A stretch of DNA of 64,000 nucleotides, from NCBI RefSeq assembly GCF_007827595.1, contig NZ_VISR01000006.1, forward strand, positions 186,001 through 250,000, read 5' to 3'. The DNA is from Streptomyces sp. BK340 (lineage in GTDB: Bacteria; Actinomycetota; Actinomycetes; Streptomycetales; Streptomycetaceae). The notes under the pieces are model-generated. The model saw only the letters and a list, made by a program, of their open reading frames with translations, did not search any database and had not been told where the DNA came from. Position 1 is the stretch's first letter. Every line of letters starts with the position of its first letter. A program made the translations under genes and the position numbers. Shown one piece after another: positions 9,322-17,640 of this stretch.

Positions 9322-10260
9322 ATGAGCACCAACTCCCGTATCCGCACCTTCGGTACGCGTGAGGCCGGCCCGGGCCGCCCCGTCTACATCTGCGGCGAGA
9401 TCGGCATCAACCACAACGGTGAGCTGGAGAACGCGTTCAAGCTGATCGACGTGGCCGCCGAGGCCGGCTGTGACGCCGTGAAGTTCCAGAAGCGCACGCC
9501 GGAGATCTGCACCCCGCGCGACCAGTGGGACATCGAGCGCGACACCCCTTGGGGCCGGATGACCTACATCGACTACCGCCACCGCGTGGAGTTCGGCGAG
9601 GACGAGTACCGCCAGATCGACGAGTACTGCAAGGAGAAGGGGATCGACTGGTTCGCCTCCCCGTGGGACACCGAGGCCGTCGCCTTCCTGGAGAAGTTCG
9701 ACGTCCCCGCCCACAAGGTGGCCTCCGCCTCCCTGACGGACGACGAGCTGCTCCGCGCCCTGCGCGCCACGGGCCGCACGGTCATCCTGTCCTCCGGCAT
9801 GTCGACCCCGAAGCAGATCCGCCACGCGGTCGAGGTCCTGGGCAGCGACAACATCCTGCTCTGCCACGCCACCTCGACGTACCCGGCGAAGGCCGAGGAG
9901 CTCAACCTGCGGGTCATCAACACCCTGCAGGAGGAGTACCCGAACGTCCCGATCGGCTACTCCGGCCACGAGACGGGCCTGCAGACCACGCTGGCCGCCG
10001 TCGCCCTCGGCGCCACGTTCATCGAGCGTCACATCACCCTCGACCGCGCCATGTGGGGCTCGGACCAGGCCGCCTCCGTCGAGCCGCAGGGCCTCACGCG
10101 CCTCGTCCGTGACATCCGCACCATCGAGGCCTCCCTCGGTGACGGCGTCAAGAAGGTCTACGACTCCGAGATGGGCCCGATGAAGAAGCTGCGCCGCGTC
10201 GCCGGCGTCGTCGCCGAGGCGGAGATCGCGGCTGCGGCGGGCGAGCCGGTCGCGGTCTGA
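9322..10260 (+). CDS. neuB: N-acetylneuraminate / Kdn synthase family protein without SAF domain
   Basis: A 312-aa TIM-barrel synthase that would condense phosphoenolpyruvate with a hexose or N-acetylmannosamine (or its 6-phosphate) to a nine-carbon ulosonic acid. Typical motifs are CGEIGINHNG, CDAVKFQKRTPE, GIDWFASPWD, HATSTYPA, IGYSGHE and FIERHITLDR. NeuB enzymes are usually near 340-350 aa and end in an antifreeze-like SAF domain. Here the chain stops soon after the barrel (KKLRRVAGVVAEAEIA), so SAF appears absent. The start is 12 bp after neuA, with an AAGGA ribosome site. Missing SAF may alter substrate choice or require a partner. No epimerase (neuC) is seen in the window, which fits Kdn at least as well as Neu5Ac. 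Confidence 0.9.
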   Translation: MSTNSRIRTFGTREAGPGRPVYICGEIGINHNGELENAFKLIDVAAEAGCDAVKFQKRTPEICTPRDQWDIERDTPWGRMTYIDYRHRVEFGEDEYRQIDEYCKEKGIDWFASPWDTEAVAFLEKFDVPAHKVASASLTDDELLRALRATGRTVILSSGMSTPKQIRHAVEVLGSDNILLCHATSTYPAKAEELNLRVINTLQEEYPNVPIGYSGHETGLQTTLAAVALGATFIERHITLDRAMWGSDQAASVEPQGLTRLVRDIRTIEASLGDGVKKVYDSEMGPMKKLRRVAGVVAEAEIAAAAGEPVAV

Positions 10261-10307
10261 GCGCCCTGATCGCCTTAACTGCCCTACGACGGGACGGTCG
10301 TACGACG

Positions 10308-11456
10308 ATGAGCCCCCGCGCCGGTCAGGCCGGCCACCCTGCCCACACGCTCGCCTTCGTGGAGAGCCCGGTGCAGCTGCTGAACGTACTGGAGTGGGCT
10401 CACCTCCACGGCCTGCGCGGTGCGCCCGAGCCGATCCGGCTGTCCGTGCCCGCACAGGCACGGCGGTCGCCGGACGGTGCCCAGGCACCCACCGGCTCGG
10501 AGCTCACGGTCGTCGTCCTGTCCCCGACCGACCCCATGACCCGGGGCCAGCTCCGCCGCATGGCGGACCTGGCCCGGGACGAGGGGTACCGGGTGCGCTG
10601 GGAGGAGGCACGGGGCGGTACGACCGCGCCCTTCCACACGATCGGCGGCCTGGCGGGTCCCCTCCGCCGGGCCGACCGCATCGTCATGGGAGACCCGTTC
10701 TCCCGCTACGTACAACTGCTGCTGACGATCACCCGGGCCGACGACCTGGTCGTGGTCGACGACGGCACGGCGACGATGGAGTTCGTCGCCCAGCTCGCCC
10801 GCGGCGAGCGCCTGGTCCGCTGGCACCGCAAGGGCGGCCGCCCCGGAGCCAGGGACCTGCTCTTCGCCCCCGTCTCCTCCTCGGCCCGCCGCCGCCTCAC
10901 ACCGAGCGACCGCCGCCGCGTCGAGGTCTTCTCCTCCATGCCCGTGACCGAGACCCCCGAGGGCGTCACGGTCACCGCCAACGACTTCGCCTGGACCCGC
11001 GCCCGCTTCGGGCCGCCGCGCATCACCAAGGGCGCCGACATGGTCGGCACCTCCCTGGTGGAGACCGGCGTGGTGGACGGCGACCGCTACCTGGAGGCCG
11101 TGCAGTCCCTCGCCAGGACCCACGGCGCCACCCGCTACTTCGCGCACCGCCGCGAGCACACCGACAAGCTGCACCGCCTGGCCACCGAGACTGGGCTGGA
11201 GATAGTCCGCCCGGATCTGCCGTTGGAGCTGATCGCCCGCCGAGGTCCGATCGGCCGTACGATCCTCAGCTTTCCGTCGACGGTCGTGCACACCCTTCCG
11301 TTGGCGCTGGCGGGTACGGGCGTCCGTGTGGCCGTCTGCGACATCGACCCGAGCTGGCTGACGGAGAACGCCTCACCTCGGGCGCAGGGGTTCCTGTCGG
11401 GGGTTACGGGGACGGCGAAGGATGTGCATCGGCTGGCGGCTGTGGGGTTGGCCTAG
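10308..11456 (+). CDS. GT52-like sialyltransferase-related protein
   Basis: A 382-aa protein starting at ATG 10308, last in the neu operon. The N-terminal LAFVESPVQLLNVLEWAH strand resembles the start of GT52 (lipooligosaccharide sialyltransferase) proteins. VVVDDGTATMEF and the C-terminal TGLEIVRPDLPLELI and ILSFPSTVVHTLPLAL segments fit a GT-B fold with an HP/Ser-Thr type donor site. It probably transfers a nonulosonic acid from the CMP donor made by NeuA. It overlaps the convergent DUF397 gene by 4 nt. Remote similarity only, so the function is inferred mainly from the locus. Confidence 0.6.
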   Translation: MSPRAGQAGHPAHTLAFVESPVQLLNVLEWAHLHGLRGAPEPIRLSVPAQARRSPDGAQAPTGSELTVVVLSPTDPMTRGQLRRMADLARDEGYRVRWEEARGGTTAPFHTIGGLAGPLRRADRIVMGDPFSRYVQLLLTITRADDLVVVDDGTATMEFVAQLARGERLVRWHRKGGRPGARDLLFAPVSSSARRRLTPSDRRRVEVFSSMPVTETPEGVTVTANDFAWTRARFGPPRITKGADMVGTSLVETGVVDGDRYLEAVQSLARTHGATRYFAHRREHTDKLHRLATETGLEIVRPDLPLELIARRGPIGRTILSFPSTVVHTLPLALAGTGVRVAVCDIDPSWLTENASPRAQGFLSGVTGTAKDVHRLAAVGLA

Positions 11457-11644
11457 CGCGGTGCCTTCAGCGCCTCGATGAAGGGGGTGAAGGTGTCGGC
11501 TGGGAAGGTCAGGGTGGCTCGGGTCGGGGCCTTCGTGTCGCGGACGGCGACGTGGGTGGGGGAGTTCGCGATCTCTACGCATTCGTTGCCGTCGCCCGGG
11601 CCCGAGTAGGACGACTTCCGCCAGTTGTCCATGGGGTTCCTCAT
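11453..11644 (-). CDS. DUF397 domain small protein
   Basis: A 63-aa DUF397 protein. The family signature is clear: WRKSSYSGPGDGNECVEIA near the N-terminus, VAVRDTKAP in the middle and F-TPFIEALK at the end. Streptomyces encode many such proteins next to XRE/DUF5753 regulators. The pair has been described in the literature as toxin-antitoxin-like (Scr1 family), but BldB-type developmental roles are also known. The start ATG overlaps the regulator stop (ATGA), so they are coupled. A second in-frame ATG four codons later is an alternative. Biochemical role is not known from sequence. Confidence 0.85.
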   Translation of the reverse strand: MRNPMDNWRKSSYSGPGDGNECVEIANSPTHVAVRDTKAPTRATLTFPADTFTPFIEALKAPR

Positions 11645-12477
11645 AGCTCCTTCGCCAGCCTGTGGATGAATTCACGCGACTGTTCGGGTTCGAGTGACGC
11701 AACCTCCACCTTACGGAAGCTCGTTCGATAGGTGTTGAGCTGAGCCTCGGAATCAATGAAGGCTGAGCCGTGCAGCGCGTCGCGGACCACGGTGTCCAGC
11801 TTGGACAGGGGGCCGCCCACGTACGTCATCGTGCTTGAGGCACTGGCGAAGCCGTCCAGGTCGAAGGGGATGACGCGCACGGTGATGTGGTCCGCTTCGG
11901 AGAGCTCGACGAGTCGGGCGAGTTGGGCCCTTGAGGTGGCACGGTCGCTCACCCTGATCCTAAGCGCCGACTCATGAATCACCGCTTCGTACGGGATGGT
12001 GAACTCCTGGCGCGCTTTTCGGTGTTGGATGCGCAACTCAAGTTCTTCACTGGTCAGTTCCGGCAGCCTGGACGAGAAGACGGCACGCGAGTAGTCCTCC
12101 GTCTGCAGCAGGCCCGGCACGTACAAGATTGCTACATGGCGTAGGAACCGGGCGTGGTGCTCCAGTTCGGACAGGTCCAGGAACGACGTGGGCAGCAGGC
12201 CCCGGTACTCCTCCCACCAGCCGCGTGTCCGATCGGTGGCCATTGCCACCAGTGCGTCGATGAACTCCTCGTCCGCGCAGGCGTAGTGCGAGGCAAGGCG
12301 ACGCAGCCGCTGCTCGCTCACTCCCGCCAGTGCGGACTCGATGTGGGTGATCTGGGCGGGGCCCACGCCGAGCAGCGCGGCTGCCTGACGGGAGTTGAGA
12401 CCCGCAGCCTCACGGAGTCTGCGTAGTTCGGTTGCCAGTCGCATCTGGCGTGCCGTTGGTTCGCGCCTCTTCACCAT
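11641..12477 (-). CDS. XRE-family regulator with DUF5753 (Scr1-type antitoxin-like)
   Basis: A 278-aa regulator. Residues about 15-70 form an XRE helix-turn-helix (LRRLREAAGLNSRQAAALLG, THIESALAGVSEQRL). The rest is a DUF5753 domain (IPGLLQTEDYSRAV-like region at about 110-125 and the VRVIPFD strand near 210). An AGGAGGA site lies upstream of ATG 12477. It is cotranscribed with DUF397 and divergent from a HATPase gene, a triad repeated many times in Streptomyces genomes. It probably controls the triad. A TAGAT-TTAG-ATCTA inverted repeat at 12552-12565 in the divergent region is a possible operator. Confidence 0.85.
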   Translation of the reverse strand: MVKRREPTARQMRLATELRRLREAAGLNSRQAAALLGVGPAQITHIESALAGVSEQRLRRLASHYACADEEFIDALVAMATDRTRGWWEEYRGLLPTSFLDLSELEHHARFLRHVAILYVPGLLQTEDYSRAVFSSRLPELTSEELELRIQHRKARQEFTIPYEAVIHESALRIRVSDRATSRAQLARLVELSEADHITVRVIPFDLDGFASASSTMTYVGGPLSKLDTVVRDALHGSAFIDSEAQLNTYRTSFRKVEVASLEPEQSREFIHRLAKEL

Positions 12478-12551
12478 CGACTGGTCCTCCTAACACGCCT
12501 GTGGGCGCGACTCGTTCGGCGTCAGATTACGCGACCAGCTTGCTGCGTCCC

Positions 12552-12565
12552 TAGATTTAGATCTA
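12552..12565. promoter_or_regulatory. Small inverted repeat in the XRE/HATPase divergent promoter region
   Basis: TAGAT and ATCTA arms flank TTAG in an otherwise GC-rich 198-bp divergent gap. Position and symmetry suggest an operator or promoter element. There is no direct evidence for either. Confidence 0.35.
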
Positions 12566-12675
12566 CCGTCGGTGACGCGACGCACACGCTGCGGAAGTGC
12601 ACCGCTTCGTCCTGCCATGACGGGTGCGGCAATGCCACCGTGCGCGAAATCCCTCCTCAGAAGTGGAGTTGACGC

Positions 12676-13083
12676 ATGCCTGAATCCTGGGACTACACGC
12701 TGTACATCCCGAACGACCTCAGAGCGGTGACTGTCTGCCGCCGGACCCTGCGTCTGATCCTGACGATGCACGGTCTGGTCGGGGTCGTGGACACGGCGGA
12801 ACTCCTGGCGACGGAGCTGGTCTCCAACGCCGTACGGCACACGAAGGGGCCCGCGGCGTTGAGGGTGCGCCGAACCGGGGCGGGGGTGGTGTGGATCGGG
12901 GCGTGGGACACGGACCCGGGGCCGCCGGAGCCTCCGCGGTCGCTGGAGCAGGTCGCGGAGCTGGTGGAGGAGGGGCGGGGCCTGGCGCTGGTCAGGGCGT
13001 GCGCGGACTACTGGGGTTGGCAGCCGTCGGCCCGGTTTGGGAACCGGGGGAAGTTCGTGTGGTGTGAGCTGGGGGCTGCGTGA
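12676..13083 (+). CDS. HATPase_c-type ATP-binding regulatory protein
   Basis: A 135-aa single-domain GHKL ATPase of the anti-sigma/SpoIIAB-like class. The N box is ATELVSNAVRHTKG and a G-type loop is EEGRGLALVRACADYWG. Such proteins bind or phosphorylate partners, often sigma-factor antagonists. ATG 12676 has GGAG 7 nt upstream. It is divergent from the XRE/DUF397 pair, which suggests it belongs to that regulatory triad. No membrane segment or sensor domain is present, so it acts in the cytoplasm. Confidence 0.85.
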   Translation: MPESWDYTLYIPNDLRAVTVCRRTLRLILTMHGLVGVVDTAELLATELVSNAVRHTKGPAALRVRRTGAGVVWIGAWDTDPGPPEPPRSLEQVAELVEEGRGLALVRACADYWGWQPSARFGNRGKFVWCELGAA

Positions 13084-13533
13084 TGGTGGGGCTGAAGTGG
13101 GCCGCCCGCTTTGGCCAGTGTCGTGCTTCCGCGAGCCGAGTAAAGGGCGCTCCCGCGTCGCCTTCGGCGATCGGCCTGCGGCCGACCCTTGACACGGCTC
13201 GCTCCAGCACGGGGGAAGAAGCGAGCGGGCGGCCCGGGGAAACTGGGCGGCTTGGCTCTGTTGGCCCCTGGGGTCGGCTGCGTTCGTGCCGTTGGCCGAG
13301 GGGCGCGGCAGCGCTGTGGCGGCACGCCGGGTGGGATTGGCGGCCTGCGGGTGGTGGATTTGGGCGGGGCGGGGCGGGCAAGACTCGCAGGTCAGGCCGG
13401 TGGCTCGGGGGGAGGGTGGCGCAGATCCACCAATCATCGCCCTCGTGTGACGGAAGAGGCTGACGGGATCCCAGGATCAGCCACCGCGTTAAGATCCATG
13501 CGCCGCAGACGAGTTGAGTGACACGGGGGATCG
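13084..13533. other. 450-bp intergenic region with two small hairpins, no supported gene
   Basis: Open frames here have no family match and the composition is unlike neighbouring coding sequence. Two perfect hairpins follow each other: TCGCCTTCGGCGA and CGGCCTGCGGCCG (13158-13192 region). The kinase promoter must lie in the 3' part. The hairpin block may be a copy of a dispersed Streptomyces intergenic repeat. Confidence 0.5.
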
Positions 13534-15288
13534 ATGGACGGCGCAGGCATGCCCCGGGGAGCCTTTCAGGCGCTGGCCGAGGATGATCCGCAGCAGATCG
13601 CTGGGTACCGGTTGGCCGCGCGGCTCGGGGCCGGTGGCATGGGCAAGGTGTACCTCTCCCACACGCCGGGCGGGCGTCCGGTCGCGATCAAGGTGATCCG
13701 GCCGGAGTTCGCGGAGGATCCGGAGTTCCGGCGGCGGTTCGCGCAGGAGGTGCGGGCGGCCGAGCGGGTGCAGGGGCTGTACACGGCGCCGGTGATCGAC
13801 AGTGACACCGAGGGTCCGCAGCCCTGGCTGGCCACTGCCTACGTCTCCGGGCCCACGCTCGCCGCGGCGGTTGCCGAGCACGGGCCGCTGCCCGTCGCCA
13901 CGGTCCTGCTGCTCGCCGCCGGCGTGGCCGAGGCTCTTCAGGTGGTGCACGGCGCCGGCATCGTGCACCGCGACCTGAAGCCGTCCAACGTGCTGCTGGC
14001 CGCCGACGGCCCACGCGTGATCGATTTCGGCATCGCCCGCGCCGCCGACACCACCGCGCTGACCAGTAGCGGGGTCACGGTCGGTACGCCCGCCTTCATG
14101 TCGCCGGAACAGGCGGCGGGGCGGGCCGTGGGTCCGCAGTCCGACGTGTTCGCCCTCGGCCAGGTCGCCGCCTTCGCCGCCCTGGGCAGGTCCGCCCACG
14201 GGGACGGGCCCTCCCATGCCGTGCTCTACCGGATCGTGCACGAGGAGGCGGACCTCACCGGACTGCCCGCCGAGTTGACCGAACTCGTACGCCGGTGCCT
14301 CGCCAAGGACCCCGACGCCCGCCCCTCGCTCGCAGAGGTCCTCGCCCTCTGCAACGCCGCTTCCGGCACCACGCAGCTGCGTCGGCCTGAGGACTGGCTG
14401 CCGGGCGCGGTGAGCACCGTCATTGGCGGCCGTTACGAGGCGCCTCTGCCCGCGCCTGTGCCGCCCCAGCAGCCCCCGGTGCCCGCGGCCGCGCCGCAGT
14501 ATCAGCCGACGGCCGTGTCCCCGTCGGCTCCGATGCCCCCGCAGCCGCCCATGGCCCATCAGCAGCAGTCGGCGGTCCCCTCGCACCCCCACTACGCGCC
14601 CACGCAGGCCGCCCACCCCGTTCAGCCCCTTCAACATCCTCAGCCGGTGAGCCAACCCGCGCGGCGGCCGAAGGCCGGGGTCATCCTCGGCTGTGTCGCG
14701 GGAGCCCTCGTGCTCGTAGCCGCAGCCGTCGGCTACTTCGGCAACCTCGACAGCGGTTCCACTTCCAGCAACAGTGGCGGCGGGAAGAAGGCCGGCGCCT
14801 CCAGGGCGCAGGCCACGGGCGGTGCGAAGAGCGGGGGGAAGAAGACGGGCTCGCCGTCCGGCGCGGCCTCGGGCAGTGCGCCCGAACCCACTGTCTACAA
14901 GAACATCAACCTGGCCGACGGCTACGCCCTGGAGTTCGCGGACAGACCGCTGGTGCCGCGCCACGACGGTGGTTACCACGACCTCGACCTGGAGTGCGGC
15001 AGCGGCACCACCTGCTCGATCGGCACCGTAGGCAACGAACTCGCCCTGCTCGACCAAGGCGCCAAGGGCTCGCTGGGCGCTTGCAGGCACGAGACGCGGT
15101 ACATCCGCCAAGGGGACGGGATCACCGTGAGCCGTCTGTCCAAGGGCAGGCAGCTCTGCGTGACCACACCGGACGGCGTCATCGCCCTCGTGACCTTCGA
15201 GGACCAGTCGCCCAACACCAGCGCCAGCCGCTACGTCACCCTGGACGTCACGATCTGGCGCGACGCGGTGCCGGCGACGGACGGCTAG
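13534..15288 (+). CDS. Membrane serine/threonine protein kinase
   Basis: A 584-aa Hanks-type kinase. The catalytic domain covers about residues 24-290: glycine loop LGAGGMGKV (31-39), Lys53 in VAIKV, HRDLKPSN with Asp147, DFG 164-166 and the SPEQ activation-segment end near 190. A Pro/Gln-rich linker (about 305-375) leads to one transmembrane helix (about 380-400). The remaining 180 residues are outside: a low-complexity Ser/Gly/Lys stretch, then a compact domain with two CGSGTTCS-type cysteines and two more. There are no PASTA repeats. ATG 13534 follows GGGGGA. The gene ends in a 4-nt overlap with a convergent methyltransferase gene. The ligand and substrates are unknown. Confidence 0.92.
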   Translation: MDGAGMPRGAFQALAEDDPQQIAGYRLAARLGAGGMGKVYLSHTPGGRPVAIKVIRPEFAEDPEFRRRFAQEVRAAERVQGLYTAPVIDSDTEGPQPWLATAYVSGPTLAAAVAEHGPLPVATVLLLAAGVAEALQVVHGAGIVHRDLKPSNVLLAADGPRVIDFGIARAADTTALTSSGVTVGTPAFMSPEQAAGRAVGPQSDVFALGQVAAFAALGRSAHGDGPSHAVLYRIVHEEADLTGLPAELTELVRRCLAKDPDARPSLAEVLALCNAASGTTQLRRPEDWLPGAVSTVIGGRYEAPLPAPVPPQQPPVPAAAPQYQPTAVSPSAPMPPQPPMAHQQQSAVPSHPHYAPTQAAHPVQPLQHPQPVSQPARRPKAGVILGCVAGALVLVAAAVGYFGNLDSGSTSSNSGGGKKAGASRAQATGGAKSGGKKTGSPSGAASGSAPEPTVYKNINLADGYALEFADRPLVPRHDGGYHDLDLECGSGTTCSIGTVGNELALLDQGAKGSLGACRHETRYIRQGDGITVSRLSKGRQLCVTTPDGVIALVTFEDQSPNTSASRYVTLDVTIWRDAVPATDG

Positions 15289-15938
15289 GGCTTTCGGGCC
15301 AGCAGGAACGCCCTCGGGCGGGTCTCCTCCTCGTCCGGCTCCCGGACCACCGTGGCCACCGGCTCCAGGCCCGCCTCCGTGAGCAGCGCCATGACCTGCT
15401 CCGGGGTGCGCCAGTAGTAGTCCAGGTCGATCTGATGGCCGAAGCGTTCCGCCAGATGGAGGTGGCCGGATTCCGGGCCGGACTGGAAGCCGAGCAGGAC
15501 CGGCCCGCCGGGGACCAGGGTGCGGTGGAACTCGGCGAAGGCGGCCGGGAGGTGATCGTCGGGGACGTGGATGGTGGAGTAGAGGGCGAGGATGCCGCCC
15601 AGGGTGGCGTCGGGGAGGTCCAGGGACGTCATCGAGCCCACGTGGAAGCGCAGTTGGGGGTGCGCCTCGCGGGCCAGGGCCACCAACGCCGGGGAGACGT
15701 CCACCCCGAAGGCCGGGACGTCCATCGCGTGCAGGCGGGCGGTGACGTGGCCGGGGCCGCTGCCGAGGTCGGCCACGGGGGCCGGGCCGTTCGCCGTGAC
15801 CAGCTCGGCGAAGGCGCTGACCAGCTGCCGGTCCAGAGGGTGGAACAGGCCGTCCGGGAAGCGGGACGCGTAGTCCTTGGCGATCGCGTCGTAGGAGGAG
15901 CGGGTGGTCTGCAGGAAATCGGCGGTCGAGTCGCTCAC
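15285..15938 (-). CDS. Class I SAM-dependent methyltransferase
   Basis: A 217-aa methyltransferase. Motif I is VADLGSGPGHVTARL, motif II-like GVDVSPALVALA, and the post-motif region includes LPDATLGGILALYSTIHVP and LVPGGPVLLGF. It uses S-adenosylmethionine; the acceptor is unknown. The GTG at 15938 is chosen because upstream in-frame residues are not methyltransferase-like. It is transcribed alone toward the kinase gene, and their stops overlap by 4 nt. The 214-bp gap to the divergent M20 gene holds the promoters. Confidence 0.85.
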   Translation of the reverse strand: MSDSTADFLQTTRSSYDAIAKDYASRFPDGLFHPLDRQLVSAFAELVTANGPAPVADLGSGPGHVTARLHAMDVPAFGVDVSPALVALAREAHPQLRFHVGSMTSLDLPDATLGGILALYSTIHVPDDHLPAAFAEFHRTLVPGGPVLLGFQSGPESGHLHLAERFGHQIDLDYYWRTPEQVMALLTEAGLEPVATVVREPDEEETRPRAFLLARKP

Positions 15939-16152
15939 GACCGCGGAGCCTACTGGCCCGGGCTTGGTCCGGTCCGTGGACTTGTAGAGCGGGAGTATGG
16001 GTGGGCGTGGTATCCGTGGAAGGAGGAAAACAGAGGTTTTACCCACCAGAGTCCGCCGCCATGCTCCGCCGGTCAGATTTTCTTCACCTAACGGGCTGAA
16101 GTTTTGTTGATCGAGGCTCAGTTGACCGGTCGGGCGTCCTACCCTTCAGAGG

Positions 16153-17406
16153 GTGAACCAATTGATGTCCCTAGAGTCCGAGACCAGTCTCCCCGGGGAT
16201 GTTCTCCCCGGTGCGCTCAGCGAGTCGCTGCATGCCGAACTCGTGGCCTTCCGGCGCGACTTGCACATGCACCCGGAGCTGGGCAACCAGGAGTTCCGTA
16301 CGACCGCCGCGATCAAGGAGCGGCTGGAGCGGGCCGGGCTGCGCCCCCGCGTGCTCGCCACCGGAACCGGGCTCATCTGTGACATCGGGCTCCCAGAGGG
16401 ACATCAGCTCGCTGCGGGAGAGCGGCCCGCCATCCCGCTGATCGCCCTGCGGGCCGACATCGACGCCCTGCCCATCCCGGACACCAAGGCCGACTGCCCG
16501 TACCGGTCCACGGTGCCCGACCGGGCCCACGCCTGCGGCCACGACGTGCACACCTCCGTCGTGCTCGGCGCCGGGCTCGTCCTCGCCGACCTGCACGCCA
16601 AGGGGCTGCTGACCCGCCCGGTCCGGCTGCTCTTCCAGCCCGCCGAGGAGGTCATGCCCGGCGGCGCCCTCGGTGCCATCGGGGACGGGGCGCTCGACGG
16701 GGTCGGCCGGATCCTCGCCGTGCACTGCGACCCCAAGGTCGACGTCGGCCGGGTCGGGCTGCGGCACGGGCCCATCACCAGCGCCTGCGACCGGCTGGAG
16801 ATCGCCCTGGACGGGCCCGGCGGCCACACCGCCCGTCCGCATCTGACCACCGACCTGGTCACCGCCGCCGCCCGCGTCGCCGTCGACGTGCCCGCGCTGA
16901 TCGCCCGGCGCGTCGACACCCGCAGCGGCCTCGCCCTGACCTGGGGCCGGATCGAGTCGGGCCACGCCCCGAACGTCATCCCGCAGCACGCCGAGCTGTC
17001 CGGCACCGTCCGCTGCCTGGACCTGGAGGCCTGGCGCGAGGCGCCCGACATCGTGCACGCGGCCATCGACGAGGTCGCCACCCTGCACCGCGCCAAGTCG
17101 GAGATCACCTACGTGCGGGGCGTGCCACCGGTCGTCAACGACCGGGAGTCCACCGAACTGCTGCGCAGATCCATGGTCGCCCGGCGCGGTCTGGAGTCCG
17201 TCGAGAGCACCCAGCAGAGCCTCGGCGGGGAGGACTTCTCCTGGTACCTGGAGCACGTGCCCGGCGCCCTGGCCCGGCTCGGCGTCCGCACCCCCGGCGA
17301 CCGCACGTCCCGTGACCTGCACCAGGGTGACTTCGACGCCGACGAGCGCGCCATCACGGTCGGCGTGGAGCTGTTCACGGCCGCCGTGCTGCTCGACGAC
17401 CAGTAG
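16153..17406 (+). CDS. M20-family amidohydrolase
   Basis: A 417-aa zinc-dependent amidohydrolase of the IAA-amino-acid hydrolase / hippurate hydrolase type. Metal-binding and catalytic motifs are LRADIDALPI, HACGHDVHTS, LLFQPAEEVMPGGA and SLGGEDFSWYLE, with HCDPKVDVG also present. It would deacylate N-acyl amino acids or related amides in the cytoplasm. GTG 16153 is used; ATG 16165 four codons later is equally possible. It is monocistronic, with a candidate terminator 16 bp after its stop. The natural substrate cannot be read from sequence. Confidence 0.88.
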   Translation: MNQLMSLESETSLPGDVLPGALSESLHAELVAFRRDLHMHPELGNQEFRTTAAIKERLERAGLRPRVLATGTGLICDIGLPEGHQLAAGERPAIPLIALRADIDALPIPDTKADCPYRSTVPDRAHACGHDVHTSVVLGAGLVLADLHAKGLLTRPVRLLFQPAEEVMPGGALGAIGDGALDGVGRILAVHCDPKVDVGRVGLRHGPITSACDRLEIALDGPGGHTARPHLTTDLVTAAARVAVDVPALIARRVDTRSGLALTWGRIESGHAPNVIPQHAELSGTVRCLDLEAWREAPDIVHAAIDEVATLHRAKSEITYVRGVPPVVNDRESTELLRRSMVARRGLESVESTQQSLGGEDFSWYLEHVPGALARLGVRTPGDRTSRDLHQGDFDADERAITVGVELFTAAVLLDDQ

Positions 17407-17422
17407 GCCGCCCGGAGGGGGG

Positions 17423-17445
17423 AGGGGCACCCGTTCGGTGCCTCT
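17423..17445 (+). terminator. Hairpin after the M20 gene
   Basis: AGGGGCACC and GGTGCCTCT pair across a 5-nt loop with one G-T mismatch, directly downstream of the amidohydrolase stop. Confidence 0.5.
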
Positions 17446-17547
17446 TCGTCCCCTTGTGTCATGCCGGTGTAACCGGCGGCGCACGGCTGTAACCCGGACG
17501 CGGCACGAATCGATAACGGCCCGGCGAAACCCCGTTCCCCTCCCCTT

Positions 17548-17559
17548 CTACGCGCGTTA
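17548..17559. promoter_or_regulatory. Nucleoside-regulon operator, site 1
   Basis: CTACGCGCGTTA lies 82 bp upstream of the first BMP lipoprotein gene. It matches ten leading bases of the perfect CTACGCGCGTAG palindrome found before four other nucleoside gene units in this window. The flank differs, so half-site two is imperfect. Confidence 0.75.
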
Positions 17560-17640
17560 CTGTGCGCCGAATCGCCACCACTGGCGGCACATTGGGGAAA
17601 GCGGCCCGTGACGGCGCCGTGGGGATGAAGGGTGCTTGCT

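Noticed and set aside
13080..13463. 127-codon frame after the HATPase gene, with ATG overlapping its stop
   Set aside because: No family, arginine/glycine/serine-rich composition unlike a globular protein and frame crosses the two hairpins. Treated as intergenic.
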